Positions 19,307 to 29,583 of a DNA stretch of 64,000 nt are shown piece by piece. The notes beneath the pieces are model-generated. The model was given only the letters and a program-made list of their open reading frames with translations, had not been told where the DNA came from and did no database searches. A program made the position numbers and the translations under genes. Where the stretch lies: assembly GCF_023746535.1 (NCBI RefSeq), contig NZ_CP098747.1, positions 310,001 through 374,000 of the forward strand, written 5' to 3'. This DNA comes from Sneathiella marina (GTDB lineage: Bacteria; Pseudomonadota; Alphaproteobacteria; Sneathiellales; Sneathiellaceae). Positions within the stretch are counted from its first letter, which is position 1. Every line of letters starts with the position of its first letter.

Positions 19307-20835
19307 TGGACATCCGCGCCGCAGAAATATCCGAAATTCTTAAACAACAGATTGCTGGTTTCGACACGCAAGCTGAAGTCTCAGAAGTTGGCCAAGTGCT
19401 TTCCGTTGGTGACGGTGTTGCCCGCGTATATGGTCTTGACAATATTCAGGCCGGTGAAATGGTCGAATTTCCAGGAGGAATTAAGGGTCTTGCCCTGAAC
19501 CTGGAAACTGACAATGTCGGTGTTGTTATCTTTGGTTCCGACCGAGACATCCGCGAAGGCGATACGGTTAAACGTACCGGCGCCATTGTCGAAACAAGTG
19601 TCGGCAAGGGACTTCTTGGTCGTGTCGTTGATGGGTTGGGTAACCCGATCGATGGCAAGGGACCGATTGTCGATGCTGAATCTCGTCGGGTGGATGTAAA
19701 GGCTCCTGGTATTATGCCTCGTAAGTCGGTTCATGAACCGATGATGACAGGTCTGAAAGCCATTGACAGCCTTGTGCCTGTTGGGCGCGGACAACGTGAG
19801 TTGATTATTGGCGACCGCCAGACCGGTAAAACAGCTGTTGCTGTGGACGCTATCCTCAATCAAAAATCCGTAAATGCCGGTGACGATGAAAGCAAAAAGC
19901 TATATTGCGTTTATGTCGTGATCGGGCAGAAGCGGTCAACGGTTGCGCAGGTGGTGAAAACTCTCGAAGAAAACGGCGCCATGGAATATTCCATCGTTGT
20001 TGCTGCGACGGCGTCAGATCCTGCACCGCTTCAGTATCTTGCCCCCTTTACCGGTTGCGCGATGGCTGAATTCTTCCGTGACAACGGCATGCATTCCCTG
20101 ATTATTTATGATGATCTTTCAAAGCAGGCGGTGGCCTATCGCCAGATGTCCCTATTGCTTCGTCGCCCACCTGGACGCGAAGCGTATCCTGGTGATGTTT
20201 TCTACCTTCATTCACGTCTTTTGGAACGTTCAGCTAAGTTGAACGAAGATAATGGCTCCGGTTCAATGACAGCACTGCCGGTTATTGAAACCCAGGCAGG
20301 TGACGTGTCCGCTTATATCCCGACAAACGTGATTTCGATTACGGATGGCCAGATCTTCCTTGAAACAGAATTATTCTACCAAGGTATCCGTCCCGCGATT
20401 AACGTTGGTCTTTCCGTGTCTCGTGTGGGTTCCTCCGCGCAGACGAAAGCCATGAAACAGGTTGCGGGTAGTATTAAGCTGGAATTGGCGCAGTATCGTG
20501 AAATGGCGGCCTTTGCTCAGTTCGGTTCAGATCTTGATGCGGCAACGCAGCAGTTGCTTGCCCGCGGTGCCCGGCTAACTGAGCTGTTGAAGCAGCCGCA
20601 GTATAGCCCGTTGACGATGGACGAGCAGGTTATTGTTATCTTCTCCGGTGTACGAGGCTATCTTGATCGTATCGAAGTGTCGCAAATCGGAGATTTCGAA
20701 AAACAACTTCTGTCAGAAATGCATGCGAAGCATCAGGATCTTCTGGATACAATCCTGAGCGAAGAAGCATTATCTTCAGAATCTGAAACGAAGCTTAAAG
20801 ACATTCTTGAAAGCTTTTCAACGACATTTGCGTAA
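19306..20835 (+). CDS. atpA: F0F1 ATP synthase subunit alpha
   Basis: The 509-residue regulatory subunit of F1. It starts [16 protein letters not shown], has the non-catalytic P-loop in [11 protein letters not shown] near residue 170, the alpha/beta signature around [17 protein letters not shown], and the C-terminal helical domain. The ATG at 19306 overlaps the atpH stop (TGATG). An in-frame GTG three bases upstream is possible but would only add one residue. Confidence 0.98.
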   Translation: MDIRAAEISEILKQQIAGFDTQAEVSEVGQVLSVGDGVARVYGLDNIQAGEMVEFPGGIKGLALNLETDNVGVVIFGSDRDIREGDTVKRTGAIVETSVGKGLLGRVVDGLGNPIDGKGPIVDAESRRVDVKAPGIMPRKSVHEPMMTGLKAIDSLVPVGRGQRELIIGDRQTGKTAVAVDAILNQKSVNAGDDESKKLYCVYVVIGQKRSTVAQVVKTLEENGAMEYSIVVAATASDPAPLQYLAPFTGCAMAEFFRDNGMHSLIIYDDLSKQAVAYRQMSLLLRRPPGREAYPGDVFYLHSRLLERSAKLNEDNGSGSMTALPVIETQAGDVSAYIPTNVISITDGQIFLETELFYQGIRPAINVGLSVSRVGSSAQTKAMKQVAGSIKLELAQYREMAAFAQFGSDLDAATQQLLARGARLTELLKQPQYSPLTMDEQVIVIFSGVRGYLDRIEVSQIGDFEKQLLSEMHAKHQDLLDTILSEEALSSESETKLKDILESFSTTFA

Positions 20836-20866
20836 AGCCTGAGCGTAGGGAAGGGGCAGCCTAAAT

Positions 20867-21745
20867 ATGGCCAACCTTAAAGAACTCAAAAATCGGATCA
20901 CAAGTGTCACTTCGACGCAGAAGATCACCAAGGCCATGAAAATGGTGGCGGCGGCAAAATTGCGTCATGCAGAAGAGGCGGCGAATGCCGCGCGTCCTTA
21001 CGCAGAGCGGATGGATGGCATGATGGCGGCTCTGGCGACTGGCATGGTCGGCAGAGATGACGCGCCGAAGCTGCTTTCGGGTACTGGCTCAGACCAGCGG
21101 CATTTGATTGTTGTTGCGACGGGCGAGCGTGGCCTATGCGGTGGATTTAACAGCTCCATCTCCAAGGCGGCGGCCCTAAAGGCTGAGAGTCTGATGTCAC
21201 AGGGCAAGGATGTTAAACTCCTGTGTGTTGGGAAAAAAGGCCGGGATGCGTTAAAGCGCAAGTACGGTCATATGATAATTGATCTGGTGGACCTGTCAGG
21301 TTCGAAAAGAATTGGATTTGCGGATGCGCAGCCAATTGCTCAGAACCTTCTTGCTATGTTTGATGGCGGCGAGTTCGATGTCTGTACCGTATTCTACGCA
21401 AAATTTGTATCGGTATTGACCCAGGATGTTACCGAACAGCAAATCATTCCAGCGTCTGTGCCGGAAGCATCAAATGATGAATCCAATGACATTGTTTATG
21501 AATATGAGCCGGACGAGGCAGAAATTCTAGCTGATTTGCTTCCGCGGAATTTGTCGGTTCAGGTTTTCCGGGCTTTGCTTGAAAATTCTGCATCTGAACA
21601 AGGCGCGAGAATGTCGGCAATGGAAAATGCAACGAGAAACGCAGGGGACATGATCGATCGATTGACCTTGCAATATAACCGTGAGCGTCAGGCGGCGATC
21701 ACGAGTGAACTAATTGAAATTATCTCCGGTGCGGAAGCAGTTTAG
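20867..21745 (+). CDS. atpG: F0F1 ATP synthase subunit gamma
   Basis: The 292-residue central-stalk subunit. The N-terminal helix ([36 protein letters not shown]) and the C-terminal helix ([18 protein letters not shown] and [19 protein letters not shown]) form the rotating coiled coil, and [12 protein letters not shown] is the conserved gamma motif. It is in the standard A-G-D order between atpA and atpD. Confidence 0.98.
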   Translation: MANLKELKNRITSVTSTQKITKAMKMVAAAKLRHAEEAANAARPYAERMDGMMAALATGMVGRDDAPKLLSGTGSDQRHLIVVATGERGLCGGFNSSISKAAALKAESLMSQGKDVKLLCVGKKGRDALKRKYGHMIIDLVDLSGSKRIGFADAQPIAQNLLAMFDGGEFDVCTVFYAKFVSVLTQDVTEQQIIPASVPEASNDESNDIVYEYEPDEAEILADLLPRNLSVQVFRALLENSASEQGARMSAMENATRNAGDMIDRLTLQYNRERQAAITSELIEIISGAEAV

Positions 21746-23218
<1,473 letters not shown>

Positions 23219-23245
23219 GCGCTGCTGGCTGAAGGAGTGCGATGA

Positions 23246-23647
23246 ATGGTCGATATGATTACCATGGACCTAGTGTCACCGGAAAAGTTACTGCTGTCTG
23301 CTGATTTCGAGATGGTTGTTGTCCCTGGTGCCGAGGGGGACTTTGCAGTTCTTGCCGGGCATTCTCCGGTGACGTCCTCATTGCGTCCGGGGGTCATCAG
23401 CATTTATGAGAATGATGTCGAGAAAGACCGCATTTTTGTAAATGGCGGCTTTGTCGAAGTGTCAAATGATAAGCTGACCGTACTGGCAGAAGAAGCAATT
23501 TATATTGCTGATCTTAATCGCGCGGATCTTGAGCAACGGATTCAGAATGCGACGGAAGATGAGGAAGACGCGAAAGACGACGAAGTTCGCCGCCGAGCAG
23601 CGGAGAATAAGGACCATTTGCAGCAACTGCTTGATGCAATCGGATAA
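23246..23647 (+). CDS. atpC: F0F1 ATP synthase subunit epsilon
   Basis: The 133-residue subunit has the N-terminal beta-sandwich (LVSPEKLLLSADFEMVVVPGAEGDFAVLAGHSP) and a helical C-terminal part (NRADLEQRIQNATEDEED...). It couples the rotor and can inhibit hydrolysis. AAGGAG (23232-23237) is eight bases before the ATG at 23246. It is the last gene of the operon and is followed by a strong terminator. Confidence 0.96.
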   Translation: MVDMITMDLVSPEKLLLSADFEMVVVPGAEGDFAVLAGHSPVTSSLRPGVISIYENDVEKDRIFVNGGFVEVSNDKLTVLAEEAIYIADLNRADLEQRIQNATEDEEDAKDDEVRRRAAENKDHLQQLLDAIG

Positions 23648-23671
23648 GTTCTTTTAAAATGTCGATTAATT

Positions 23672-23699
23672 AGAGGCTTTTTTAAGCCTCTTTTTTTTT
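23672..23699 (+). terminator. intrinsic terminator of the atp operon
   Basis: Perfect stem AGAGGCTT (23672-23679) / AAGCCTCT (23684-23691) with a TTTT loop, followed by a run of nine T. It ends atpHAGDC. Confidence 0.94.
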
Positions 23700-23880
23700 C
23701 GAACTATCCGGCCCTATCGCGCTGCCATGAAGAAATATGGTCTAATATCCACATGAATCATTGTTAATACATGAATAGTACGAGGTAACAGTCTGTCAAA
23801 TTAAGGGTTTATTTACCTATAATAGTTACTCTGTCCGCTAGTTTCGAAAGAATTTTGGGATAATTTTCTCTAGCGAGTAT

Positions 23881-25335
23881 GTGAGTAAAGACGGGATGAC
23901 AATCTCCAAGCGGATCTCCGAACATTTTGGTTTCGGTGATTTTACAATCAACCTTTTCTCGTTACGGTTTACGGACAGTGATGAAGAGAGGCGGCATAAC
24001 AGGGCAGAGTTGAAGAAATCTCTCCCCGTCATGCGGCTTGCGTTGGGTGCCGCGCTTCCCCTCTATATGGCTTTCGCAATTCTAGATTATTACTCTGTTC
24101 CTGAAGTCTTTGCAGAAGCAATGTTTTTACGGTTCGGCATTGCTGCGCCGATCCTGCTCATTTCCATTCTTCTGACATTTAGCTCTGTCGCCAGTCGATA
24201 TGCGCAGGCAATTTTTGCATTCTGCATGTTTACATGTGGAGCCATTATTCTCTTGCTGATCGCTTTGGCGGACCCTGTTGGCGTATCTAGTTACTATGCT
24301 GGTATTGTCTTCGTCATGATCTATTGTTGCTGTATTCCGCCGGTTCGGTTTCTCTGGGCGACTATGAATATCGTTATTTTCATGATCGCTTACCAGTTTA
24401 TCGTAATTTACTATAATCCGTTACGGGGTGAAGTTCTGATACAGACAGAGTTTTTCTTCGTTTGCTCTGCCCTGTTGAGTATGTTTGCAAGTTACATTCA
24501 GGAGTTTGCTCGCCGCAGGGATTTCGTCAACATGCGGCTTTTGGAAGCTGAAAGATCTCGTTCTGTCGAGCTCGCAGACAAGGCGCAAGCGGCAAACCAC
24601 GCAAAATCTGAGTTTTTGGCAATTATGTCTCACGAACTCCGGACACCACTAAATGCCATTATTGGGTTCTCAGAAATTCTTGAAAAGGAAATGTTCGGGC
24701 CACTTGGAAAAGATCAATATAAGGAATATTCAAAAGACATCAATGTAAGCGGGCAGCATCTTCTCAGTATCATCAATGACATATTGGATTTGTCGAAAGC
24801 TGAAGCAGGTAAGTTGGTTTTACAAGAAAATCCGGTGTCAATTGTTGAAATCGTAAATTCCACTCTTCGCATTGTCAGAGATCATGCGGCTGAGCGTGGT
24901 GTGCGTTTGGCTTTTGATGTGCCGCCGCATGACAACATGCTGACAGGCGATCCGCGGCTTCTTGCACAGGTATTTCTGAACCTGTTCTCCAATGCTGTAA
25001 AATTTACACATAAGGGCGGGTCCGTAACGATCAGTTTTGAGAATGAGGAGGATGGCGGTCTTTGGATTTATATCCAAGACACCGGAATTGGCATTGATCC
25101 GAAGGATCTGGATAAAGTATTTGCTCCGTTTGTTCAAATTGAAAGCGCCATGGCACGCAACTATGAAGGAACCGGGTTGGGGCTTCCACTGTCAAAAAAT
25201 ATTATGGAGCTTCATAGCGGGTCTATTACTTTGGCCAGCAGCCTTGGTGAAGGTACAACAGCAATTGTCAAGTTCCCCAAGGAACGTGTGATTGCTCCCA
25301 GTCTCCAAGACCCACAATTACAGGCGCGTGGATAA
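23881..25335 (+). CDS. membrane sensor histidine kinase (HisKA/HATPase_c), orphan
   Basis: The 484-residue kinase has about six transmembrane helices at residues 48-205 preceded by a cytoplasmic segment (FSLRFTDSDEERRHNRAELKKS) like the integral-membrane sensor found in some bacterial adenylate cyclases. A linker coiled coil follows (215-245), then the dimerisation domain with the phospho-accepting His251 in SHELRTPLNAI, the N-box NLFSNAVKF (about 367-375), G1 DTGIG (400) and G2 GTGLGLPLS (430). There is no receiver domain and no response regulator gene next to it. The kinase domain is of the PleC/DivJ/HWE-unrelated HisKA type common in alphaproteobacteria. It begins at GTG 23881; ATG 23896 is an alternative. 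Its stop faces that of the PilZ-methyltransferase gene 17 bases away. Confidence 0.9.
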   Translation: MSKDGMTISKRISEHFGFGDFTINLFSLRFTDSDEERRHNRAELKKSLPVMRLALGAALPLYMAFAILDYYSVPEVFAEAMFLRFGIAAPILLISILLTFSSVASRYAQAIFAFCMFTCGAIILLLIALADPVGVSSYYAGIVFVMIYCCCIPPVRFLWATMNIVIFMIAYQFIVIYYNPLRGEVLIQTEFFFVCSALLSMFASYIQEFARRRDFVNMRLLEAERSRSVELADKAQAANHAKSEFLAIMSHELRTPLNAIIGFSEILEKEMFGPLGKDQYKEYSKDINVSGQHLLSIINDILDLSKAEAGKLVLQENPVSIVEIVNSTLRIVRDHAAERGVRLAFDVPPHDNMLTGDPRLLAQVFLNLFSNAVKFTHKGGSVTISFENEEDGGLWIYIQDTGIGIDPKDLDKVFAPFVQIESAMARNYEGTGLGLPLSKNIMELHSGSITLASSLGEGTTAIVKFPKERVIAPSLQDPQLQARG

Positions 25336-25352
25336 GCCTTTAGTATTCTTCG

Positions 25353-26813
25353 CTACTCAGGCTTAGTGACCAGTAGAAGATGGCAATGTCCAGTAACATC
25401 TGCGAGGACTTCGCGTTTTGCTTCAGGCTCTATTTTATCTGCCATCGCAAGCATTTCGTCTTCGGTGCGATATTCCAATTTCCAATCTGTTACATAATCC
25501 AACAGCCATTCAAGACTGTCTTCTGAATGTCGCATATTGCCGACAATTATGGTGCCGCCTGGCTTGAGTTTTCCATATAGACCGGTGACAAACCGGTTGG
25601 CCTGTCGTGCAGAAAGATAATCTACCAGCCCTACGGAATACACCAGATCTTGTAACCCCAGCTTTCCAACAAGTTTTCCTGCAGAAAGGAATTGCACGAA
25701 CGACGTATGCAGACAATTAACTTTCGCCTGTCCATTCAGTCGAGCGACTTCTGGGAATGAATTTTCGTAGGCATATGTCAGTGCTTCGTGATCCTGATCA
25801 ATCAGCGTAAAACTCACAGGGAGCGGTAGGACGTCGGCTTTTAAAAAGTTTCTCACTTCCTGAGCTGGGCCACAGCCGAGACTTGCAACATCAAAGGAAC
25901 TTTTGCCTCTTTCCGCCGCAAGAGCGGTCAATCTGGCAATGGCTTGACGTACCATCGTCATCCGAAATGAAATAACCTCTCCGGACGAGTAGCCGAGTTT
26001 ATGACAGAATTTCTCATATGCAGTCTCGCCGAGAAGCGAAATATTGTAGAAATAGTTCATAACCTGAAAATCACCAGGATAGCCCAGTGGCTTGGTGTAG
26101 GAGCGATTCCAGAGTTTCCCAGCCATTAGCTCAGGCATCAAGGTTGCTTCGGTATATCGTTTGACTGCATTGACAATTTTTGGGTCATGGCGGATCTCGC
26201 ACACGATTTTATTGCCTTGTTTATAAAATTCTTTCCAACGCGCAAACGCTATTTTCTCGCAATCAATTACGGTATCGCGAATTCGTTCATCGCGACGCGG
26301 CATATCGGGGGACAGTTCTGCTTCTATTTCTTCGAGTGTTGTCCGAGCGGATCTTAGTAAAAAGATGGCGTCGCTAATGAGCTGTTTATATTCGCCAGGA
26401 ACGAGCTCTGTCGTATCCTGCATACCGGCTTGGATGGATTTTTGAAGAGAGATTTCGTCGTGACGCCTCAGGATTTTCTTGATATCAAGATAACCCTTCG
26501 TGAATTCCAGTGCTACGATCTGCTGGCTTTTCAACGGCTCAATGCGTCGGATCGTACCACGGCCCGCAAATATTTCGGTGGAATCCAACTTCAAGCTAAG
26601 AGGAACGTCTTTATTCAATTCATCTAGCCAAGACGTACTTTGTGGGCTTACAAAACTGATGCCACTCATACTAACATCTAGCAAATCGAATGATTTATCT
26701 TGGACGTCTACTACAGGTGAGATGCTGCTCATAAGAGTTTTTGCATCAAAGCGCTCGGCTCGGTAGAAAATACGTCTACCTTCCCCACCTGTAAGCTCTT
26801 CGTAATGTTTCAT
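25353..26813 (-). CDS. PilZ domain - class I SAM-dependent methyltransferase fusion protein
   Basis: The 486-residue protein joins two modules. Residues about 10-115 form a PilZ domain with both c-di-GMP-binding signatures intact: RRIFYR (Arg14, Arg18) and DVSMSG (Asp46, Ser48, Gly51). Residues about 135-486 form a methyltransferase: a helical part with RWKEFYKQGNK and KPLGYPGDFQVMNYFY (241-256), then SAM motif I in VASLGCGPAQEV (309-320) and the acidic residue Asp340 after beta-2 (TLIDQDHEAL). The helical part and the GYPGD motif resemble proteins often annotated as extracellular-factor 3-hydroxypalmitate methyl ester biosynthesis proteins (PhcB-like); that link is from memory and the substrate is unproven. 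The obvious inference is a methyltransferase controlled by c-di-GMP. Confidence 0.82.
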   Translation of the reverse strand: MKHYEELTGGEGRRIFYRAERFDAKTLMSSISPVVDVQDKSFDLLDVSMSGISFVSPQSTSWLDELNKDVPLSLKLDSTEIFAGRGTIRRIEPLKSQQIVALEFTKGYLDIKKILRRHDEISLQKSIQAGMQDTTELVPGEYKQLISDAIFLLRSARTTLEEIEAELSPDMPRRDERIRDTVIDCEKIAFARWKEFYKQGNKIVCEIRHDPKIVNAVKRYTEATLMPELMAGKLWNRSYTKPLGYPGDFQVMNYFYNISLLGETAYEKFCHKLGYSSGEVISFRMTMVRQAIARLTALAAERGKSSFDVASLGCGPAQEVRNFLKADVLPLPVSFTLIDQDHEALTYAYENSFPEVARLNGQAKVNCLHTSFVQFLSAGKLVGKLGLQDLVYSVGLVDYLSARQANRFVTGLYGKLKPGGTIIVGNMRHSEDSLEWLLDYVTDWKLEYRTEDEMLAMADKIEPEAKREVLADVTGHCHLLLVTKPE

Positions 26814-26829
26814 GTCACGCTCACTAAAC

Positions 26830-26842
26830 GATTACAGTAATC
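26830..26842. promoter_or_regulatory. 13-bp palindrome next to the PilZ-methyltransferase start
   Basis: GATTAC (26830-26835), a central A, then GTAATC (26837-26842): a perfect 6-1-6 inverted repeat ending 17 bases upstream of the ATG at 26813 on the minus strand. Position and symmetry suit an operator; the binding protein is unknown. Confidence 0.45.
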
Positions 26843-26984
26843 AAATTAATACACTAAAAATAGCACATCTCATTTACCGCTCAGAAGATTTCGAATATTT
26901 TTTCAAAATAACGAAAAACCAACCAAGTGGTCCCCAATAGTCAAATTGTTAACCATATTTATTAACTATAAAATTTAGTTACCG

Positions 26985-26999
26985 TTAACAATTGGTTAA
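26985..26999. promoter_or_regulatory. CtrA-box-like element
   Basis: TTAA (26985-26988), seven bases CAATTGG, TTAA (26996-26999) matches the TTAA-N7-TTAA consensus of the alphaproteobacterial cell-cycle/motility regulator CtrA. It lies about 170 bases upstream of the PilZ-methyltransferase gene. The region is very AT-rich, so a chance match is possible. Confidence 0.4.
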
Positions 27000-27150
27000 G
27001 ATTATAGGCTCAACTTAAAAGGAAAGACAACAAGTTAAGTCTAAATCCGCCATTACTATTTTGCTATACAAGATATTGGGGGCATTTGTCGCAAAACTAC
27101 TGGATTTAACAAATTGTTGTATTGTGCGATATGAATTATTTTGTCTGTTT

Positions 27151-27630
27151 CTAGAAAAACGGTGAAAATTTGGTGACAATGGTTTCATAAATGTCACGCT
27201 TGAAAGGGACAATCTCGGAAACAAGGTTTTCCGGGGGTGACCATTTCCATTCAGCGAATTCAGCATGTTTTGTCGCAATATTGATGTCCGAATTCTCTCC
27301 GAGAAACCGAAAAAGAAACCATTTTTGTTTTTGACCTCTGTATTTTCCTTTCCAGACTTTACCGACTAGGTCTTCAGGAAGGTCATATTCGATCCACTCC
27401 TGTAAGCTGTGTAGAAGTTCAACTTGTTGAGTACCAATTTCTTCCATAAGTTCCCGCAGCGCTGCATCAAGCGGCTGTTCCCCCGGGTCGATACCGCCTT
27501 GAGGCATCTGCCAATATTGCGATACCATATCAATCCGTCGCCCAACAAAAACATGGTTGTGCTTGTTAATCACCATCATGCCAGCACAGGGCCGATACGG
27601 GAGTTGAGAGGCGGTGTTGGCGGTTGTCAT
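27151..27630 (-). CDS. rppH: RNA pyrophosphohydrolase (Nudix)
   Basis: The 159-residue Nudix hydrolase removes pyrophosphate from the 5' end of triphosphorylated mRNAs and so starts decay. N-terminal YRPCAGMMVINKHNHVFVGRR and WQMPQGGIDPGEQP lead into the complete Nudix box (about residues 45-67, with REL.EE.G). The length matches RppH/NudH. Its ATG overlaps the stop of the YibQ-like gene by four bases (ATGA), so it is the last gene of the gpmI-envC-ctpA-yibQ-rppH block. Confidence 0.95.
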   Translation of the reverse strand: MTTANTASQLPYRPCAGMMVINKHNHVFVGRRIDMVSQYWQMPQGGIDPGEQPLDAALRELMEEIGTQQVELLHSLQEWIEYDLPEDLVGKVWKGKYRGQKQKWFLFRFLGENSDINIATKHAEFAEWKWSPPENLVSEIVPFKRDIYETIVTKFSPFF

Positions 27631-29510
27631 TTAATATCCTGTCTATTTACAAGCGCAGAAACCGGTGCCAATACAATCCCCTTATTTTCCAGAGATGCTG
27701 TCCAGGCTGCCAAGCGTTCCAAAGTGGCTGGATAGGGGTATCCAATGCCGATGGCAGAACCAGATTTCAGCGCGATATTTTCGAGCTCGGCTAGGCGCGC
27801 ATCAAGTGTTTCAGAATCCGCCCGATGGTCTAGAAATCGATTGTTCAGCGCGACGGGAATGGAAAGCTCTTTGGCGATTTTCGCCGCGACACTATTGCTG
27901 GCGGTGCGACTGTCAACATAGAGAAGATCTTTCTCTTTGAGGACGGCTAGGACAGGTTCCATATGCTCCCGGGAAGCCGTGAATTTTGAACCCATTTGAT
28001 TTGTCAGACCAGCATAGCCGGAAAATCGGTTGAGGCTCCAATTGAGCCGTTCCGAATTTTCAGCAGGTGTCAGGCTCGTCAGCAAAGCGCGAGGGCCAGG
28101 GTCGGTTTTCGGATAGCCCACAGGTTCCATCGGTAGCTGCAACAGGACCTCATGACCCTTCGCTCGCGATTTATCGATCCAACTCTGCAATCGTTGGCCA
28201 TAAGGATTGAAGGCCAGGGTAACTGCGGCGGGAAGTTGATCAATTGCGGCTGTCGTACCAGCTTTGCTGATGCCCATCTCGCTGATTATAATCGCGATCC
28301 GCGGTCGGTTTTTTGAATCCTCGAACGGTTCCGCATTAGCCTGCCAGAGCGGTTTGCCTGTAATTGGTAGCGTCAGAACCACGGGTTCGACAGGAGGAGA
28401 AACAGCTTCTGGCTCGAGATCAGCTGGTTTCACTTCATCGACGACAGGTGGCGCCATAACTGTATAGGACGGCTGCGAAGGGGGCAGGACCAGGGCCAGC
28501 TCAACAGTACCCTCAATGGGAAGAGTTGGTGCCTCTTCAAGCCATTCGGGAGTTTCCGCCTTAATTCCTTCTATTTCTGGAACCAGCTGTTTCGCCTCAT
28601 TGTCAGGTGAAGCTTCCACGATTTCTTCGGTGTTTTCGAGGTCGGAAGAATACTCTGGAGCAACTGTGTTTTCCGGTGTATCCAGCATAACAGCATCTGT
28701 CGGAGCAATATCGGCAACAACAATATCCGGGCCTGCCTCAGTTGGAGTAATTATTGCTGGGTCAGTGGTTTCTACGGCTGTAACGACCTCATCTATTGCC
28801 ACAGAAACCAATTCCTCTGCCGCCGGTACAGCTGGCAGCTCATTATTGGTACCGGTCTCGGAAACGACAGGCGTGCCGGCGGCGGGCTCGACATTTAATA
28901 TTTCCCGCATTTCCTCTGCCGGGATAGCAGCTTCATTCTTGCTGATTGTTTCGGGGTGCTCGACAACGGTTTCTGTGACTCCCCGCCCGTCCGCTATTGC
29001 TGGGTTGCGCTCGACGGTTTTCGGTATTTCCAGGGGTAATGGATCGAGAATGGCAACTAATTCAGTGTCCTTCTGCGCGGGTTTTGCTGCCGCTACCTCG
29101 GCTGTATCAGCGGGAGTGACTTCAGGTGGTTGGGCCGCCAAAACCCCCGGATCTACAACTTTCTCAAGCGGGTCAGTAGCGGGTGTGGGCGTAACTTTTG
29201 CCGTTGCTACCGAGGCCAGTGGCTTTTGAGCGGTGCCATCAGTCTCATCTTCTGCACTCTGCATTTCTTTCTGATTGGCGGATGCTGTCTTTTCGGCGGC
29301 GGGAATAACCTGGTCAGGAAGGACTAGGGGAGTGCCAATTGCCGCTAGCGCAGAGATCGTTTTTGGCGAAAATTCGCCCTCATGATTTAGATAGACCCAG
29401 GCGCTTCCGCCAATGACGGCAAGCATTAGAGCTATGGAAAAAACGAACAAAACCGACACCCTGTTGCGGGGGGCCGGTTTTGATAAGCGGTGTTCTTTTA
29501 CATTTCGCAC
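27627..29510 (-). CDS. divergent polysaccharide deacetylase family protein (YibQ-like)
   Basis: The 627-residue protein has a short basic N-terminus, one transmembrane helix at about residues 18-40 and a long Glu/Pro/Ala/Val-rich, low-complexity periplasmic stretch up to about residue 385. The C-terminal 230 residues start RPRIAIIISEMGISKAGT and continue with EVLLQLPMEPVGYPKTDPGP, FTASREHMEPVLAVLKEKDLLYVDSRT and GSAIGIGYPYPATLERL. This C-terminal part matches the YibQ/DUF610 divergent polysaccharide deacetylases, usually encoded beside envC and ctpA and thought to act in cell-wall remodelling; catalytic activity is unproven. It starts with GTG at 29510, with AAGG upstream at long spacing. The long linker could span the periplasm. 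Confidence 0.88.
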   Translation of the reverse strand: MRNVKEHRLSKPAPRNRVSVLFVFSIALMLAVIGGSAWVYLNHEGEFSPKTISALAAIGTPLVLPDQVIPAAEKTASANQKEMQSAEDETDGTAQKPLASVATAKVTPTPATDPLEKVVDPGVLAAQPPEVTPADTAEVAAAKPAQKDTELVAILDPLPLEIPKTVERNPAIADGRGVTETVVEHPETISKNEAAIPAEEMREILNVEPAAGTPVVSETGTNNELPAVPAAEELVSVAIDEVVTAVETTDPAIITPTEAGPDIVVADIAPTDAVMLDTPENTVAPEYSSDLENTEEIVEASPDNEAKQLVPEIEGIKAETPEWLEEAPTLPIEGTVELALVLPPSQPSYTVMAPPVVDEVKPADLEPEAVSPPVEPVVLTLPITGKPLWQANAEPFEDSKNRPRIAIIISEMGISKAGTTAAIDQLPAAVTLAFNPYGQRLQSWIDKSRAKGHEVLLQLPMEPVGYPKTDPGPRALLTSLTPAENSERLNWSLNRFSGYAGLTNQMGSKFTASREHMEPVLAVLKEKDLLYVDSRTASNSVAAKIAKELSIPVALNNRFLDHRADSETLDARLAELENIALKSGSAIGIGYPYPATLERLAAWTASLENKGIVLAPVSALVNRQDIK

Positions 29511-29583
29511 GACAATCGAGCCTTTTTAACCAGACGTTGGCCCGATCGCATTGTGCATGACAAATTTCAGGCCGATAGGCAGA

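Larger units (their letters stand above)
26814..27150. promoter_or_regulatory. AT-rich region upstream of the PilZ-methyltransferase gene
   Basis: This 337-base stretch has no supportable gene. It lies between the end of rppH and the start of the PilZ-methyltransferase gene, both on the minus strand, so it should hold the promoter of the latter. It contains a 13-bp palindrome at 26830-26842, a TTAA-N7-TTAA element at 26985-26999, further TTAAC repeats at about 26949-26965, and an inverted ACTTAA/TTAAGT pair (27013-27018 and 27035-27040). No terminator hairpin was found after rppH. Confidence 0.55.

Noticed and set aside
23801-23815. TTAA-N7-TTTA upstream of the histidine kinase as a CtrA box
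   Set aside because: It has one mismatch to the consensus in AT-rich DNA and no second element to support it.
28516-29229. Plus-strand open frame (237 codons) opposite the YibQ-like gene
   Set aside because: It is the complement of the Glu/Pro/Ala-rich linker and gives a Ser/Thr/Val-rich artefact with no ribosome binding site.
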